Assembly: GCA_033816765.1 (NCBI GenBank)
Contig: CM066292.1
Location: 4,712,001-4,776,000, forward strand
Length of the DNA stretch: 64,000 nt
DNA from: Nothopassalora personata
Lineage: Eukaryota; Ascomycota; Dothideomycetes; Mycosphaerellales; Mycosphaerellaceae
Direction: 5' to 3'
Every line of letters begins with the position of its first letter. Positions within the stretch are counted from its first letter, which is position 1. The notes beneath the pieces are model-generated. The model did no database searches and was not told where the DNA came from. It was given only the letters and a program-made list of their open reading frames with translations. Shown here one piece after another: positions 51,991 to 63,640 of this stretch. The position numbers and the translations under genes are program-made.

Positions 51991-54797
51991 AGACAAGGCC
52001 TCCAACGGCGGGATGTATCAGCTCTTTTAGGTTCCCCAATGCTGTAGGTTTGTTCTATTATTGATCGAGGAACGAGTCGAGCCTCGCAGCGATTGCTCAA
52101 TAGTCAACAGGAAGGATACTGCATGTGCTATAGGAAGCAAGCGCAATCGCGACTCAAATAGCCCATCCTCTGAAACAGCGATATCGTAATGCCTCTACCT
52201 GAAACAATTTCACACCTCCCACGATTCTCTCCACATCGATCGGCTAGCATTGCTCCTGCTTCCTTACAGTAACACCTACCTTTTTCATGCGGACTGTGTG
52301 GCAAGATTGCTTCCGCCGACTCTCCAGCCAAGTGCTGCACTGACATCGCGGCTCAAGTGCCAAAACCCCGGTTGGCAGTTCTTCCTTCTTTTCCTTCCAG
52401 AAGCCCTCTGCAGCCAGGTCACGGGATCAGCTGACAAGGGATGAACCTGGATGAAAACGCCGCACGGTGCCGGATATCTTGCTGATCCAGATACACTTTT
52501 CGTCTGCAAGCTGACCTGGTCTGCTTCTCGCGACACTGACACTCGCGGTTTGCACGTCATGTCGCAACCCTCCGTTCGTTCCGACTGACCGGAGTGACAT
52601 CGGGAGAATACCACGACAAGATACAACCGAATTTGTACATGATTAGGCATACCACATAACGGCAGCACGTGTGTCGCTAGCACAACTGCTGGCAAGAAGG
52701 TGCGTCGGGCAGGTGAGACTAGCGATGTGGGGTTTCGGATCTTTCGCGCGCGAAGGCAAGAGACATCACCGCATCGCTTGTTCTGCATCGGCCAGCGTGA
52801 TAGCATGATCGCCTAGAAGTCCGATTGATGACCGCCGCGCCTTTGCAGCATTCAGCATTCTCCTCGAGCACTGCTCTAAGCTGTATACGTTCCAGCAATG
52901 CTCAACGTGCATCGCGAGCTGCCGCCCTCAGGGCGTTGTACCAGCTCGGGAATGGCTTCAATTTCTTTCCGTGAACCGTGGTACAATGGACGTCAAATGG
53001 CAGAGACGCCTGCCGCCGTACACTGATATGCCGGCACCCTGGTGCCCATAGCTCTCGCAACCATGTTCAAATACCTTGCTGACTCGCGACAGTGCATACA
53101 GCAGCATAGCAATGATCGCGTCAGCGACGAGGGTGCACACTTAGTATAATACGACGGTGTTGACGCTGTAGCAGCGCCATGGAGAATCAGAGACAGCCAT
53201 GCGGATTAACAAAACGCCCATAACTGCATGAATCGTTGTCGCCAAGCGCCAGGGACGACAAAGCCAAGCCACCCTCACGTCGCTCGCGTGAAGTCTGCAA
53301 AGCTACCGAAATTCCGGTATGAGACCGACCACCAGCCGTACAAGGTCTCAAAATGCGACTGACAACAGCAAGACGAAAAGACGAAACACATTGTTTGCCG
53401 CGCATATCCTGTATGGCAAGAGACATACTTCACCTGCAGGTACGAACCCACTGCTGCATCGACAAGATTGCAAAGCTGCTGCTTGCTGATACTATTCAAC
53501 AAGTAATCTGCCAGCAGGAAGCATCGCGGAAGACTACATGATTACGCTCATTGTCAGCTCGCGTCTGTACCACAAGACTTTGCCCTATCGCGGCGATCAA
53601 CTTGACGAGGCAAATGCCATCGGAGAGACCTAAAGTGTGTCAGACCGAAATCGATTACTGGTTGCACGACATCATTGTCTCGGCCTCACGACATTGTTGT
53701 CTCGGCCTCACCACTTTCTGCTGAACGTTATCAGTGATGGCGTAGGAGGATCGTAGGTTCCCGACGACATGGTCTTCCACTGTTCCACATCATAAGATGG
53801 TCTGGACCAGACTCTTGACGATGATAGTCAGAGCCATCATTTTAGCGTCGCACACATCTGGCCACAGATCACAAACGCGACGTCGATTCGCGAAATGTGT
53901 AAATGTTTCGCCCACAGAGCTTGCCATGTACAGATCGACCCCATGATTTTCAGAGCACCGCCATGTCGGGCACGTGAACCTGTGCTGATGGACGAGCCAA
54001 CTGTTCATGCATGTGAGATCACGATTCCGCGTTTCATGGGCGTTACGAACTACTCATGGGTTTCCCCCAAACAGGTCTATACCGAAGCGAATGGCCTATG
54101 ACATGATAAGACACGAAGTCGCTACGGATATCACGACCATGAAAGTTGCATGACGCCTGCATATCATCAAAACATCGACATAGCGCCCATAAAAGTCGAC
54201 TCGAGTACATGAAGCGCGACTTGCATCAAGACACAACGTTCCGACATGTCAATCGCATATCGCTACACATGCTTCACTAATAAGACCTCAATAGCACAAT
54301 GCCTATAATAAGTCCTCAGGCTCGTACGAGAGGCACTTTCATTTGAGAGTGAATTGAATATGCAGTGTAGTCTCAATGTTTACTCAGGAATCGAACGCAC
54401 AGACCAGACCAGACCATGCGACCAGATCAGGAAAGAGCCACCGTCTCTGTCAACCCTATCTCATAAGCTTGAACATGTCGTGCATGAATACAACCGACAT
54501 CACCATCCTCGAGGGTAATGGTAGCGGGAAGACAAAATCCACATCAAGATCAGCACCCGGACTTCACGCAAACGGATGGAGTGGGTGAGATTTCGGAGTC
54601 CGGAGTGCGCAACAGCTCACACTGCACGCAAACCCCGGCGAGTAACAACGAACCAGGTCCTTGGAAGCACATCAACTGGCATGGCACATCACTTCGTAGT
54701 CTCCATAAAATCTACGTAGGCCCCATGATCCTCATGACTTCATCTTCATCTCTTCCTTCGGCCGTCCCCCGGCTGCGAAGTGCGTGCACAACAACGT
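51991..54797. other. Long gene-poor region downstream of xrn1
   Basis: Composition is normal. The open frames present (for example 52285-52806 minus) look non-coding, with no domain and biased Cys/Arg/Ser content. A short direct repeat, TTGTCTCGGCCTCAC, occurs twice at about 53672-53713. The last few hundred bases hold the 3' untranslated part of xrn1. Confidence 0.45.
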
Positions 54798-57700
54798 TCA
54801 CGCCGGGCTCGCAGGAGGCACTTCACCTCTGCCTCTGCCGCCGCGTCCACCACGGCTTGCACCTCCACGACCACGTCCGCGGCCTCGGTCGTTCAGAGTC
54901 GCAGGCGGTGGAACATTGCTGTAGTTCTGCGGTCTGAATTTGGGGTTGTTGTTAACAACGCCCTCAGAAGGATCGCTGTTGTCGACGATGGTGTAGCCAC
55001 CACGATTGGCGCCTCCGCCTCGTCCACCTCGCTGGCCGCGAGGAGCGAAATTGGGAGTGGCGCCGTTCATGCCTCCGCGGCCGCGTGGTGGTCCGTTGCG
55101 CATGGGAAGGGTCTGTTGTGGTTGTGTGCTGCCAAGACCTCCGCCTCGACCGCGTGCACCACCGCCGCGAGGAGTGCGATCCTGATGGCCGTTCACTGCG
55201 TCTCTCCAGCCGCCGCGGAGTGCGGGAGGAGTGTTAGCTTGGACGAGTTGTGGGCCGCCTGGCATGCCGTATGCACCAGCTAGGGCAGCGTGACCACCTC
55301 TAATGGGTATGAAATTGGGCGCAGAAGCGCGGTCCTTGGCGGCCTGTGACATAGCAATGACTTGCTTGTCTGTCAAGTTGAGCACGGCGTTGTGCGGGAC
55401 TGTGCTGCCTCGGAAGGGAGAGCAGCGGTCGTTGAGGGTGGTACCGCTCATGAACGATGAGTCGAAGAGGATGTCCAGCAGAGTACTCCTAGTAGTCCGA
55501 GTCATGCCGACGACTGTGCCTCTCATGGCGATTGGCACACGTCCAGAGTCGAGCACGTAAACCACACGATGGCCGAGGCGATATGTCTGATGCTGCGTGC
55601 GCTGTTCGGCATCAGATGGCTTCAGCAAAGCGACACGAGGTACGTTGTTCATCTGCTTTCCGATGGTGTTGTTGGCACTGGTGGCATTCAAAGCATCGGC
55701 AGCCTTCTCGATAGCATGCACTGTGTCGCCATCCAGCTGCTCAGCCTCAAGCGGCACTTTCTCAAAGCCCTTCGTCTGCACATTCTTAAGCCACTGACCA
55801 ATCTCCTTCATCTTGAGCTTGGCTTCTTGTGGGTCCGGGTAGAACTGCGTGTCTTGCCAGCCGTCGCCCGATGGGTTGGCAGCGATGCGGGCAATGAATT
55901 CCGGGAACTTGATCATGTACTGCTTGAGTAGTTCGATCGCTTTCGGAGAGTACTCCCAGCCGCTGTCACTCTTTCGACTGTAGCCCAAGACCTTGAGCTT
56001 CTTGGCCTCGAATTTTAGGTTGAGACCCAAGTTCAACTTTAACCCAGACGACTGTACCATGAATGCAGATGTCAGCTTCGAGAGCACAAGAGGATGCAAA
56101 TTGAGCTGTCTCGCCACCACGAACGCAGGCGTGTAGGGATTTCTCCGCTCCGCCTGCATGGCGATTTCGACACCGAACTCTGGCTCGCGGTTGATAAGCT
56201 GCGATACCCAGACTTCCGCCTTGGGAACGCCATCGGCAGCGACGTGATGGCCGGTGACTTGCAGGGGGCGACCGTAGGCGAAGTCGCCAAGGTGGAATGC
56301 ACGTGTCTGAGGTGGAAATTCTTCTTCGATTGGGAGAGCGGCCTGCTCAATGAAGCGTTGGTCTTCGCTGACGACCTGGTCGACGACGGTCTGTGTAGCG
56401 TAGTCAGGCTCAATACCCTGAATGGGCGCATACTCCTTGACTGTGGCGCCGAGCTCAGTCTTGCGCAAGCCGACAAGTGGCTCAATTTGCACAAGGCTCT
56501 CGACTGTGCCGATGATTGTGCCGAGTCTCTTGCTGTAGTGACTCTCAATCCGGTTGGCCTTCTTCTTCCAGTCCTCGATGCCTCTGGTCTCATGTGGCTT
56601 CTGGATGATGTTCTGCTCTGTGGCTGGTTGGTCCGGGTCCTGCAAGTAGTAAGTGAACATCTCGTCTGTGACGCTCGTGACCTTTCCTTCTTGCAAGAAT
56701 GGATATCCGACGTGAACAGCCTTGCCCAGTCGCTGCTTAGCATGGGCGATTGTGCCCTTTTCTTCTCCTTCGCTTAAGGTGATGACCATGCTCTCATTTC
56801 TCGACTCCTGCTGGAATACACTGACACCGTGGAAGCCTAACTGCCCGGTATGAGGCAGAGTCCGCAAGCTTGGGAAGCCTGCCAGAGCAGATGCACCAAG
56901 CTTGACACCATCCACGAGTCCAGTATAGACGTCCAAGCCATCCATGACTGGCAGCTCGAAGATGTTCTCGACCACGCGACAGTGTTCGAGGTCTGGGAAC
57001 ACGCCTGGCAGACTGCTCGGGAAGGTGTAGTCGACCAAAGGTGAGTATGTAAACTTCAGACTGACTCCGAATTCGTTGCGACGTGCCTCATCCGCGCTGA
57101 GCATGGCATTCTTTGGTGCCATGGCAGACAACAGGCGCTTCTCGTCGATGAATGGAATCTTGACAACAGCCTCCCACTCCATTTTCTTTCCGTTCATGTC
57201 GAGTTCAAAGTCTCGTGGATAGAAGTCGATGATTGGGCTCTTTGGGTTGGTCATCAGGTCATGATAGACCTCCGGAACGATCTTCTTGCTGCGATCTGGG
57301 AGCACACCCATGAGCTGCTCGTATGGGTGGAATGGCTGGCCAAGCTGGAACTCCATGTTGGCACCGAGTCCCTTGCGCACGTCGCTGATCATCGGCGAGT
57401 AATGATACTTGAAATACCACGGCCATGATGCAACACCGCGGTAGTAGTAGAACAGAACCCATTGGAGACCTTGAACATAGTTCTCGGTGAGCTCTCTAAG
57501 CTGGGGCTCATCATCAAGTCCCCACTCGAATTTCGTCCGGTAGTATTTGTCCTTCCAATCGTGGAACTTCTTGTCGTACTTCTCTTGCGCTTTCTGTTGC
57601 GCTTCCGATGCCGACACGTCTTCGATATTTGCGCGGTCGTACTGTTTGAACACCCTCAAGAGAGCGTTCTGAGCTTCTTCGTTTTCGTCATCATCCTCGT

Positions 57701-59151
57701 CCTCGTCCATTTCTGGGCGACTTGGGAACGATAGCTGCAAATGGCGATTGCCTCCATCGTCGAGGACACTTTGGCTCTGCAGGTTAAGACTGCATGCCAG
57801 ATCCTCGACAAATGCACGATCAGCGGCCTTGAGGCTCGCAGGCATGTCTAGTGCCCGGTCATCACCTCCACTGGCGCGGCTGTTCACGTACTTCTTCACC
57901 TTCTGGTATAGCTCCTTCTGTCCAGTAGTGATGGTCTGTATTCCCTTCTTCTTCACCTTATCCATGACATCCTCTTTCTGATAGCTCTTGTCCTTGAGCC
58001 AGTTGGCGTCTGAGTTCTCAGCCTCGAAGAAGCGATACTCGACGTGGCTCAACTCTTCCAACAGCACATCTAGGCGCTTGAGGTTGATCACACCAGCTTC
58101 ATTGATGTAGCCTCCCATCTTCGGAAGAACTTTCTTGTAAACTCCAAACATGAGCGCCAGCGCACCTTCATTAATATGTAAATGTGGCAGGTTTGGCAAG
58201 AAATCGTTTCCAACGAAGAATGCCATGAGAATGAAATCGTCGATGACTCGCTCCATATCGAATGTGATGCCCGGCATGTTGTCGGGATTCTTGAGCTCCT
58301 GAAACTCCAGCTCGAGGTACTCGCGGACAATGCAGAGGTGCATAAGGAAGAAGTTCTGGTGTTCAAGCTCCTGGCTCTTCGTCTTACTCTGCCGACCGAA
58401 TGTCACTTCTTCACGAAGCAGACAGAAATGCGGGTCGTGAGACAACAGCCCGAGCATGATCAGATCGGCGTCGAGACCGTACAAGCAGTGCCGCACATTC
58501 GGATCGTAGTTCGGCTGGCTCTTCGCCTGGCGGATGTACTCCATGATCTTGTGCTCACCTTCTCCCGGAACTTCATGGCCGGACAGGACGACCTCGCATC
58601 CCTGCCAATCAAGGTCCTCAGTGACCTTCTTGGCGATGAAGTACTTCAGCTGCTTGGTCAAGCGAGCCATGAACTCAGTGCCCGGTGTGATACAGTTCGA
58701 GTCGAATGGGTCCTCCTTGGGCAGCTCTAGGCCATCAGCAATAGCCTTCTCACGAGCACGTTCGGCGTCCAGCGCCGTACGGAAACGGCGAGAACGCTGC
58801 TGGTTCATCTTGGCTCGTGGCGCAACGCCATCAATCGCCATGAAGAACATCTTCTGCGGCTTGATCTTGCCGAACAGAAACTCGATGTAGTTGAAGATTT
58901 TGATGAACATCTCATCTTCGGAAAGGCGCGCCTTGGTGGCTGAGTCGGCATTGTTGTGGGTGCAATTGTGGATGATGCCGTTCATATCAAGGTAGAGGTT
59001 GTCGAACTCGGGGATGCGGTTCTCGGCGATGAGCTGAGAGATGGCTGGATATCGCTCGGACATCCAGCGGAAGAATTTGGGGACACCTTGCTGTCGTCAG
59101 TATGGGGGTGGTGGTAGTCTGTAGAGCCATATGCGGCGGTATCTCACCCAT
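54798..59151 (-). CDS. xrn1: 5'-3' exoribonuclease Xrn1 (Kem1), 1430 aa, two exons
   Basis: Xrn1 degrades decapped mRNA from the 5' end in the cytoplasm. I place the start at 59151: exon 1 is only ATGG (59148-59151), the intron is 59087-59147 (61 bp, GTGAGA..CTGAC..CAAG) and exon 2 runs 59086-54798. Splicing gives MGVPKFFRWMSERYP, the universal N terminus; without it the frame would start at MSERYP. The XRN_N nuclease domain (about 1-235) keeps DMNGIIHNC, GVAPRAKMNQQRSRRFR and GEGEHKIMEYIR. The middle domain (HLHINEGALALMF) and the PAZ/Tudor-like and SH3-like parts follow. The C terminus (about 1290-1430) is rich in RGG/GRG repeats, likely RNA-binding. It is divergent from hat2. Confidence 0.95.
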
Positions 59152-59524
59152 GATGGCGGCGACTGCTGTGTTCAAGGCGGTGGCGCGATGTCCGCCTCCC
59201 TCGCACAGCGGAGGGATGCTACTAGGGAGCGAATAAGGTGAAGAAAAGGGCGACGGCGGCTTTCGCGACACGGAGTCTTCGAAGCAAGAAAGGAGAGAGC
59301 GCGACAGAGGGCGGGCGATGAAGGTGTCACTCTATAGTGCGCACGGTCCTCACATAGCCGTTAAGCGAGCGACCAACGCGCTTTCCTTCGAGCACGCGCC
59401 TGCCTCTTGACGAAAAACATCCTCGCGACTGCAGCGCATCTCCATCGTACTTGCCCTGCCAATCCGAAGTAACACCGTCTGCGCAGTACTGCCTCACGAA
59501 AAGGACATCGTCACGTCCGCCGAC
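59152..59524. promoter_or_regulatory. Shared divergent promoter, xrn1 / hat2
   Basis: 373 bases lie between the two start codons. They are GC-rich, without an obvious TATA box on either strand. Confidence 0.55.
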
Positions 59525-61116
59525 ATGGAGGACACCGGTAAGCTGCTCTTTACCTTGATCGCGTGCGCGCGTGTGTGCGTGCGTGCATTGTGCTGTGCAA
59601 GTATATCGCCTGGCGTAGCATGACGACCTCGGGCGCTGACCACCACCACCACCACCACCACCGCTCCAAGTCTCGTCTGCCGCGCTGGCTCAAGGAGCTC
59701 AAAGCCGTCAACCCGGAGAGCAACTTCTTCTCCAACCCCGATGTGCCCGCCAGCGAGACAGCCTCACACACATCCCACTGCCCCGAACCTGTCGCAGACA
59801 CATACTTACCACCACCGCCCGCAGACACGTCGGCCCAACAGGAGAGCAAGGACATCATGGACAACAAGATCATCAACGAGGAGTACAAGATATGGAAGAA
59901 GAACTCCGTCTTCCTCTACGACATCATGTACAGTCGTGCCCTCGACTGGCCCACCCTCACCACCCAGTGGCTGCCTGACGTCAAAGAGCTGCCCGGCAAG
60001 CATTTCCGCCAGCACCGCATGATCATCGGCACCCACACCTCTGGCTCGCAGCCCGAGTTCCTCCAGATCGCCCACATGAATCTCCCCCAGCCGCCCGCCG
60101 CGACGCTGGCCGACTACAACCCGTCGAGTGAAGAGCTGGGCGGATATGGCGCGAGCAAGCAGCCCATCACCTACAACGTCGTGCAGAAGATCACACACCC
60201 GGGCGAGGTCAACAAGGCGCGATACCAACCACAGAATCCCAACGTCATCGCGACCTGGTCGCCCGATGGCAACCTGTACGTCTGGGATAGGTCGAAGCAC
60301 CCATCTGTCCCTCCTGCAAGCGGCGAGATCAGGCCACAAGTCACACTGAAGGGCCACGCCAAGGAGGGTTTCGCGGCCGAGTGGAATCCCTTTGTGGAAG
60401 GCCAGCTCCTGTCGGGCGCAGAAGATGCCAAGGTGAATATGTGGGAGATTGCGCGCGACTTCACCAAGGAGAACACCACTCTCGCACCCGCCCGCACTTT
60501 CACCCACCACTCTGCCATTGTCAACGACGTGCAGTACCATCCTCATCACGGCAAGAACCTCTTTGGCTCCGTGTCAGACGATCTCTCCTTCTGCTTCATG
60601 GACGTTCGCTCAAAGAGCAACGACCGTGCCGCCATCCTCTTCAATGACGCCCACAGAGACGCCATCCAGACACTGGCGTTCCATCCTAAGCACGACAAGC
60701 TCTTCGCGACCGGATCCAAGGACAAGACCGTCGGCATCTTCGACCTCCGCTTCCCGAACCACGGCAAGATCCACAGCCTGGAAGGACACAAGGACGCCGT
60801 GAACAAGGTCGATTGGCATCCATCAGAGTCCGCCATCATCGCTTCCAGCTCCGACGACCGCCGCATCATCTTCTGGGACCTTTCGAAGGCTGGCGCTGAG
60901 CAAACGCCAGAGGACGCTGAGGACGGTCCCCCGGAGATGCTGTTCATGCACGGTGGTCACACCAATAGGATTTCCGACTTTTCGTGGAACAGAAACGATC
61001 CATGGGTCATGTGCTCAGCTGGAGAGGACAACCTCATCCAGATCTGGCGCGCGAGCAGACATCTCGTGGAGAATCCGCCCAGTGCTGTCCCTAGGAGGGA
61101 AGTCAGCGATGCCTAG
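59525..61116 (+). CDS. hat2: Histone-binding WD40 protein Hat2 / RBBP4 type, 434 aa, two exons
   Basis: Hat2 is the H4-binding subunit of the type B histone acetyltransferase; in filamentous fungi related RBBP4 proteins also serve PRC2 and CAF-1. My model joins 59525-59537 (ATGGAGGACACCG) and 59825-61116. The 287-base intron starts GTAAGC and ends after a pyrimidine-rich stretch in CGCCCGCAG. The alternative, an unspliced start at about 59563, would add an odd N terminus with eight His. The product begins MEDTDTSAQQ. The H4-binding N helix (IINEEYKIWKKNSVFLYD..ALDWPTLTTQW) is followed by about six WD repeats, with WSPDGNLYVWD, GSKDKTVGIFD, SSSDDRRIIFWD and SAGEDNLIQIW. Distinguishing Hat2 from Msi1 needs a tree. 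Confidence 0.88.
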
Positions 61117-61350
61117 CAGACAGCTTGGAAAAGACGAAATGATGCTTCACAGCGCGGCGTTGGGGTACAGATTAAGCAGGCAGAGTCACGAGTAAAGATT
61201 AAGCAGGAACCGAATGAGTGACGACGTCACTCACAGCCTACACGGGCATGTATCAAAGTCAGACGAATGGGATCAAAAGCAAGCAAGGCCTCGAGAAACG
61301 TCTTTTGGTATGGGAACAGTGGAGCAGGAGCAGTATTGGACTGCTCCATC
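61117..61350. other. 3' flank of hat2
   Basis: Short spacer with no gene seen. Confidence 0.4.
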
Positions 61351-61532
61351 TCATCGATACGTAGTCATATACTCCCACTGCTTCTTAAACAAAGTCGAAT
61401 AATGCTGCAGCTTCAAATTTATCGCCCACTCCAAACCTCCCTCTGCACTCAACCTCCTCTCAACAGTAGCGACGAGCCCCGAAAGTCCCTTCTTCAGCTC
61501 AATCTTCGCCCCCTGTTCCAGCCGTGCAGCAT
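61351..61532 (-). pseudogene. C-terminal coding fragment joined out of frame to the HET fragment
   Basis: The minus-strand frame (LNAARLEQGAKIELKKG, LEWAINLKLQHYSTLF) looks protein-like and ends with a stop at about 61351. It joins the HET piece at its break (DKN to SVLGSLN) only with a one-base frame change. I do not recognise it. Confidence 0.4.
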
Positions 61533-61799
61533 TCAACGATCCCAATACCGACTGTTCTTGTCAATGCAACATGTATCGGCCCAGCAATAGTCGAGGTTGT
61601 GGTCTTCTTTGGCGCGGAGGAAGACTTGCCCGATGTTGTACAATCCGGGCTTTTCGTTGGCGGTGCCATTTTGTATGTCCTGGAATGTCGCCTCACCGGG
61701 CGCTTCCCAGACGTGGTATAGAATGGCGTATCGACCATAGTTTCCAGCTTCTGTCACGAAGCGCTCCTGTTGGTGAGCGTGTACATTGATAAGCCACAT
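61533..61799 (-). pseudogene. N-terminal fragment of a HET (heterokaryon incompatibility) domain protein
   Basis: It starts with ATG at 61799 and encodes the usual opening of NLR-like HET proteins: MWLINVHAHQQERF, YAILYHVWE, GEATFQDIQNG, LDYCWADTCCIDKNS. HET proteins trigger cell death when incompatible fungal cells fuse. Here the domain stops at about 80 residues, right after the CCIDKNS motif, so most of the HET domain and any effector-sensing part are missing. It is probably a relic, left by partial duplication or deletion. Confidence 0.7.
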
Positions 61800-62241
61800 T
61801 TCGGCGCCACATTGTTAGCATAGCGTCGCGGAGGAGTACTGATTGAAGATAGCAGAGAAGTTCGCGCTTGATAGCCGAGAGAAGAGGTGCGAAGATAGAT
61901 TGCATGCAGGAGGAGAGAGGCATCCTGGCATCCGGAGCGTATCTTGGCGCCTGAGGCAGATATGTATTTGAGCTTTCCTCATTGCCGCTGAAGTTACTTG
62001 ATGGACTGTCGCAAGGCTGATAGAAGAGGCGACCTGTAGCCGTGGAATCATTTCACAGCGCGCTATGCCCGCGTGCAATTCAATACAGTCCTCTCTGGGT
62101 ATTCGAGGTTTCCGCGGGTTCTAGCAGAAACATTGCTTCGATAAGATCTGAAGCTCTCGCCCGCAATCACCTCCATCACCGGTGCTTGAAGTAACCTACG
62201 GTATAGATGGCTGGTGGACAGATATCCAGTGCCACAGACTC
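61800..62241. other. Spacer between HET fragment and NAD kinase gene
   Basis: No gene is supported. It holds the 3' flank of the kinase gene and the upstream flank of the HET fragment. Confidence 0.4.
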
Positions 62242-63640
62242 TCAGTCTTCGCCAAAGGGATGGTTGAACTTCAGCAGCGAGTTCAGTCCACCGACCCAAT
62301 GGTCCTCGCCGTCACCTGTGTTGCCAGATCTGACAATACAAGGCACACCACCCATCCAGTCGCGAGCACCTGGCGCTCCTGGAGTGCGAACTTCTTCGCC
62401 AACGACTCTTACTTCCATTCCAGTCCTCAAGCCGTGTTGTCTTCTTATGCCATCGACCGTCAACTCAATCTCCTTGCCACGATTCGCAGCTTCAATCCGT
62501 AAAGTGATGGGTCTGTTGGCAGCTAGCACAAGCGGGCGGAAAGAGAGCGATCTCGGGCAGATTGGCGTGAGGAGAATAGATGGCACCAACGGGTCTACAA
62601 TCGAGCCACCGCTGGACAAGCTGTATGCAGTCGAACCAGTTGGCGTGCTCACAAGGAAGCCATCAGCTATGCCCTTTGTCAAGACTCTCTGGTGCGGCGG
62701 CGAGCCGATCAAGATCGAGATGTGGATCAGATGCGGCAGTGCACCGCGATGCAGCAGCACTTCGTTCAAGGCGAAGATGTCCTCGCATTGGTTGTCCTTG
62801 TGAGCAAAGGGCGGTTCGTGAGCAAGTCGTGTGCCATCAGAGTCGAAGATACCAACACGAAGTCGGTTCCGAAGCAGGACTCTGGAATTGCGAGATGCAC
62901 CCATGGACTTGCCGCGCATCTGCTCCCAGCCTGTAGGTCGGACTTTGGTCTCTGGCTCATCTGTGCTCCGGGGTGGGAGTGAGGACGGCGCGCCTGAGAC
63001 GTAGACTTCGCGCAGAGCACGTTTGTACTCGTTGAACTTCCATTCTCCGAGGAAGCCTAGTGTCCCCATGCTGAATGAGAGGATCGGTGGGACACTCTTC
63101 GCAGTGGCGAACAATGACGCGGCATGGAGGATGGTCCCATCGCCACCCAAAGTCGTAGTCAGATCGATTTTCTCCTGGTAGGCAGTGTTGCCTTCGCCGT
63201 TCGTGGTGTAGACCGGGAATGGCAGCTGCTCGTGGAACTGTTCTGCGACATGACTTTCGAAGACCAGGGACGTTCCGGGGTATACTTCGTGTATGTGGTT
63301 GGCATACTCTATTACAGCATTATGAACGGTGACATCTTCATCTTTGCGGACGATCAGGACGTTTCGCAGCGGTTGCTGCCATTGAAGGGCCAGTAAATCT
63401 TGGTTGCCAGTCTCTATAATACGTCAGCGGTGTGGCCTTTGCTGTCGAAGCTTGGCGAAGAAGGAGGTCGAAGCTCGGTGGGAGTGTCTTACCTTGAAAG
63501 TGAGGATGTATGCGCGATGGAAGCTCAGCAATACTCCGGATCTCGTGTCTTCGCGTGGTAGCAGAAAAACATCGCGTACAGTCGGCAGCGGCTGGCCGGT
63601 GTACGTGTATGCTTCTCAAGCATCGCCAAGCTGGTTTCAT
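62242..63640 (-). CDS. Mitochondrial-type NAD(H) kinase, Pos5-like, 439 aa, two exons
   Basis: The enzyme phosphorylates NADH or NAD to make NADP(H). I model exon 1 as 63493-63640 and exon 2 as 62242-63413, with a 79-base intron 63414-63492 (GTAAGA, CTGAC branch, TTATAG). The join restores a smooth frame (HFQ-ETGNQDLLALQWQQPLRN) upstream of the ATP-binding signature LGGDGTILHAAS. NAD-binding motifs follow: FSMGTLGFLGEW, NEVLLHRG and the Gly-rich GFLVSTPTGSTAYSLSSGG. The first 45 residues are Arg-rich with few acids (WRCLRSIHVHR, RCFSATTRR), a mitochondrial presequence, which points to the Pos5 group (NADH kinase) rather than the cytosolic Utr1 group. Confidence 0.9.

Noticed and set aside
52285..52806. 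173-codon minus-strand frame downstream of xrn1
   Set aside because: Cys/Arg/Ser-rich with no domain, no promoter or intron pattern, and overlapped by other frames; likely chance.
56072..56743. Long frames on both strands within xrn1 (for example 56072-56743 and 56094-56777)
   Set aside because: They are shadows of the xrn1 coding frame; none has family features.
59563..59824. N-terminal extension of hat2 with a His run
   Set aside because: It lies within the modelled first intron; splicing from 59537 to 59825 gives a normal family length of 434 aa.
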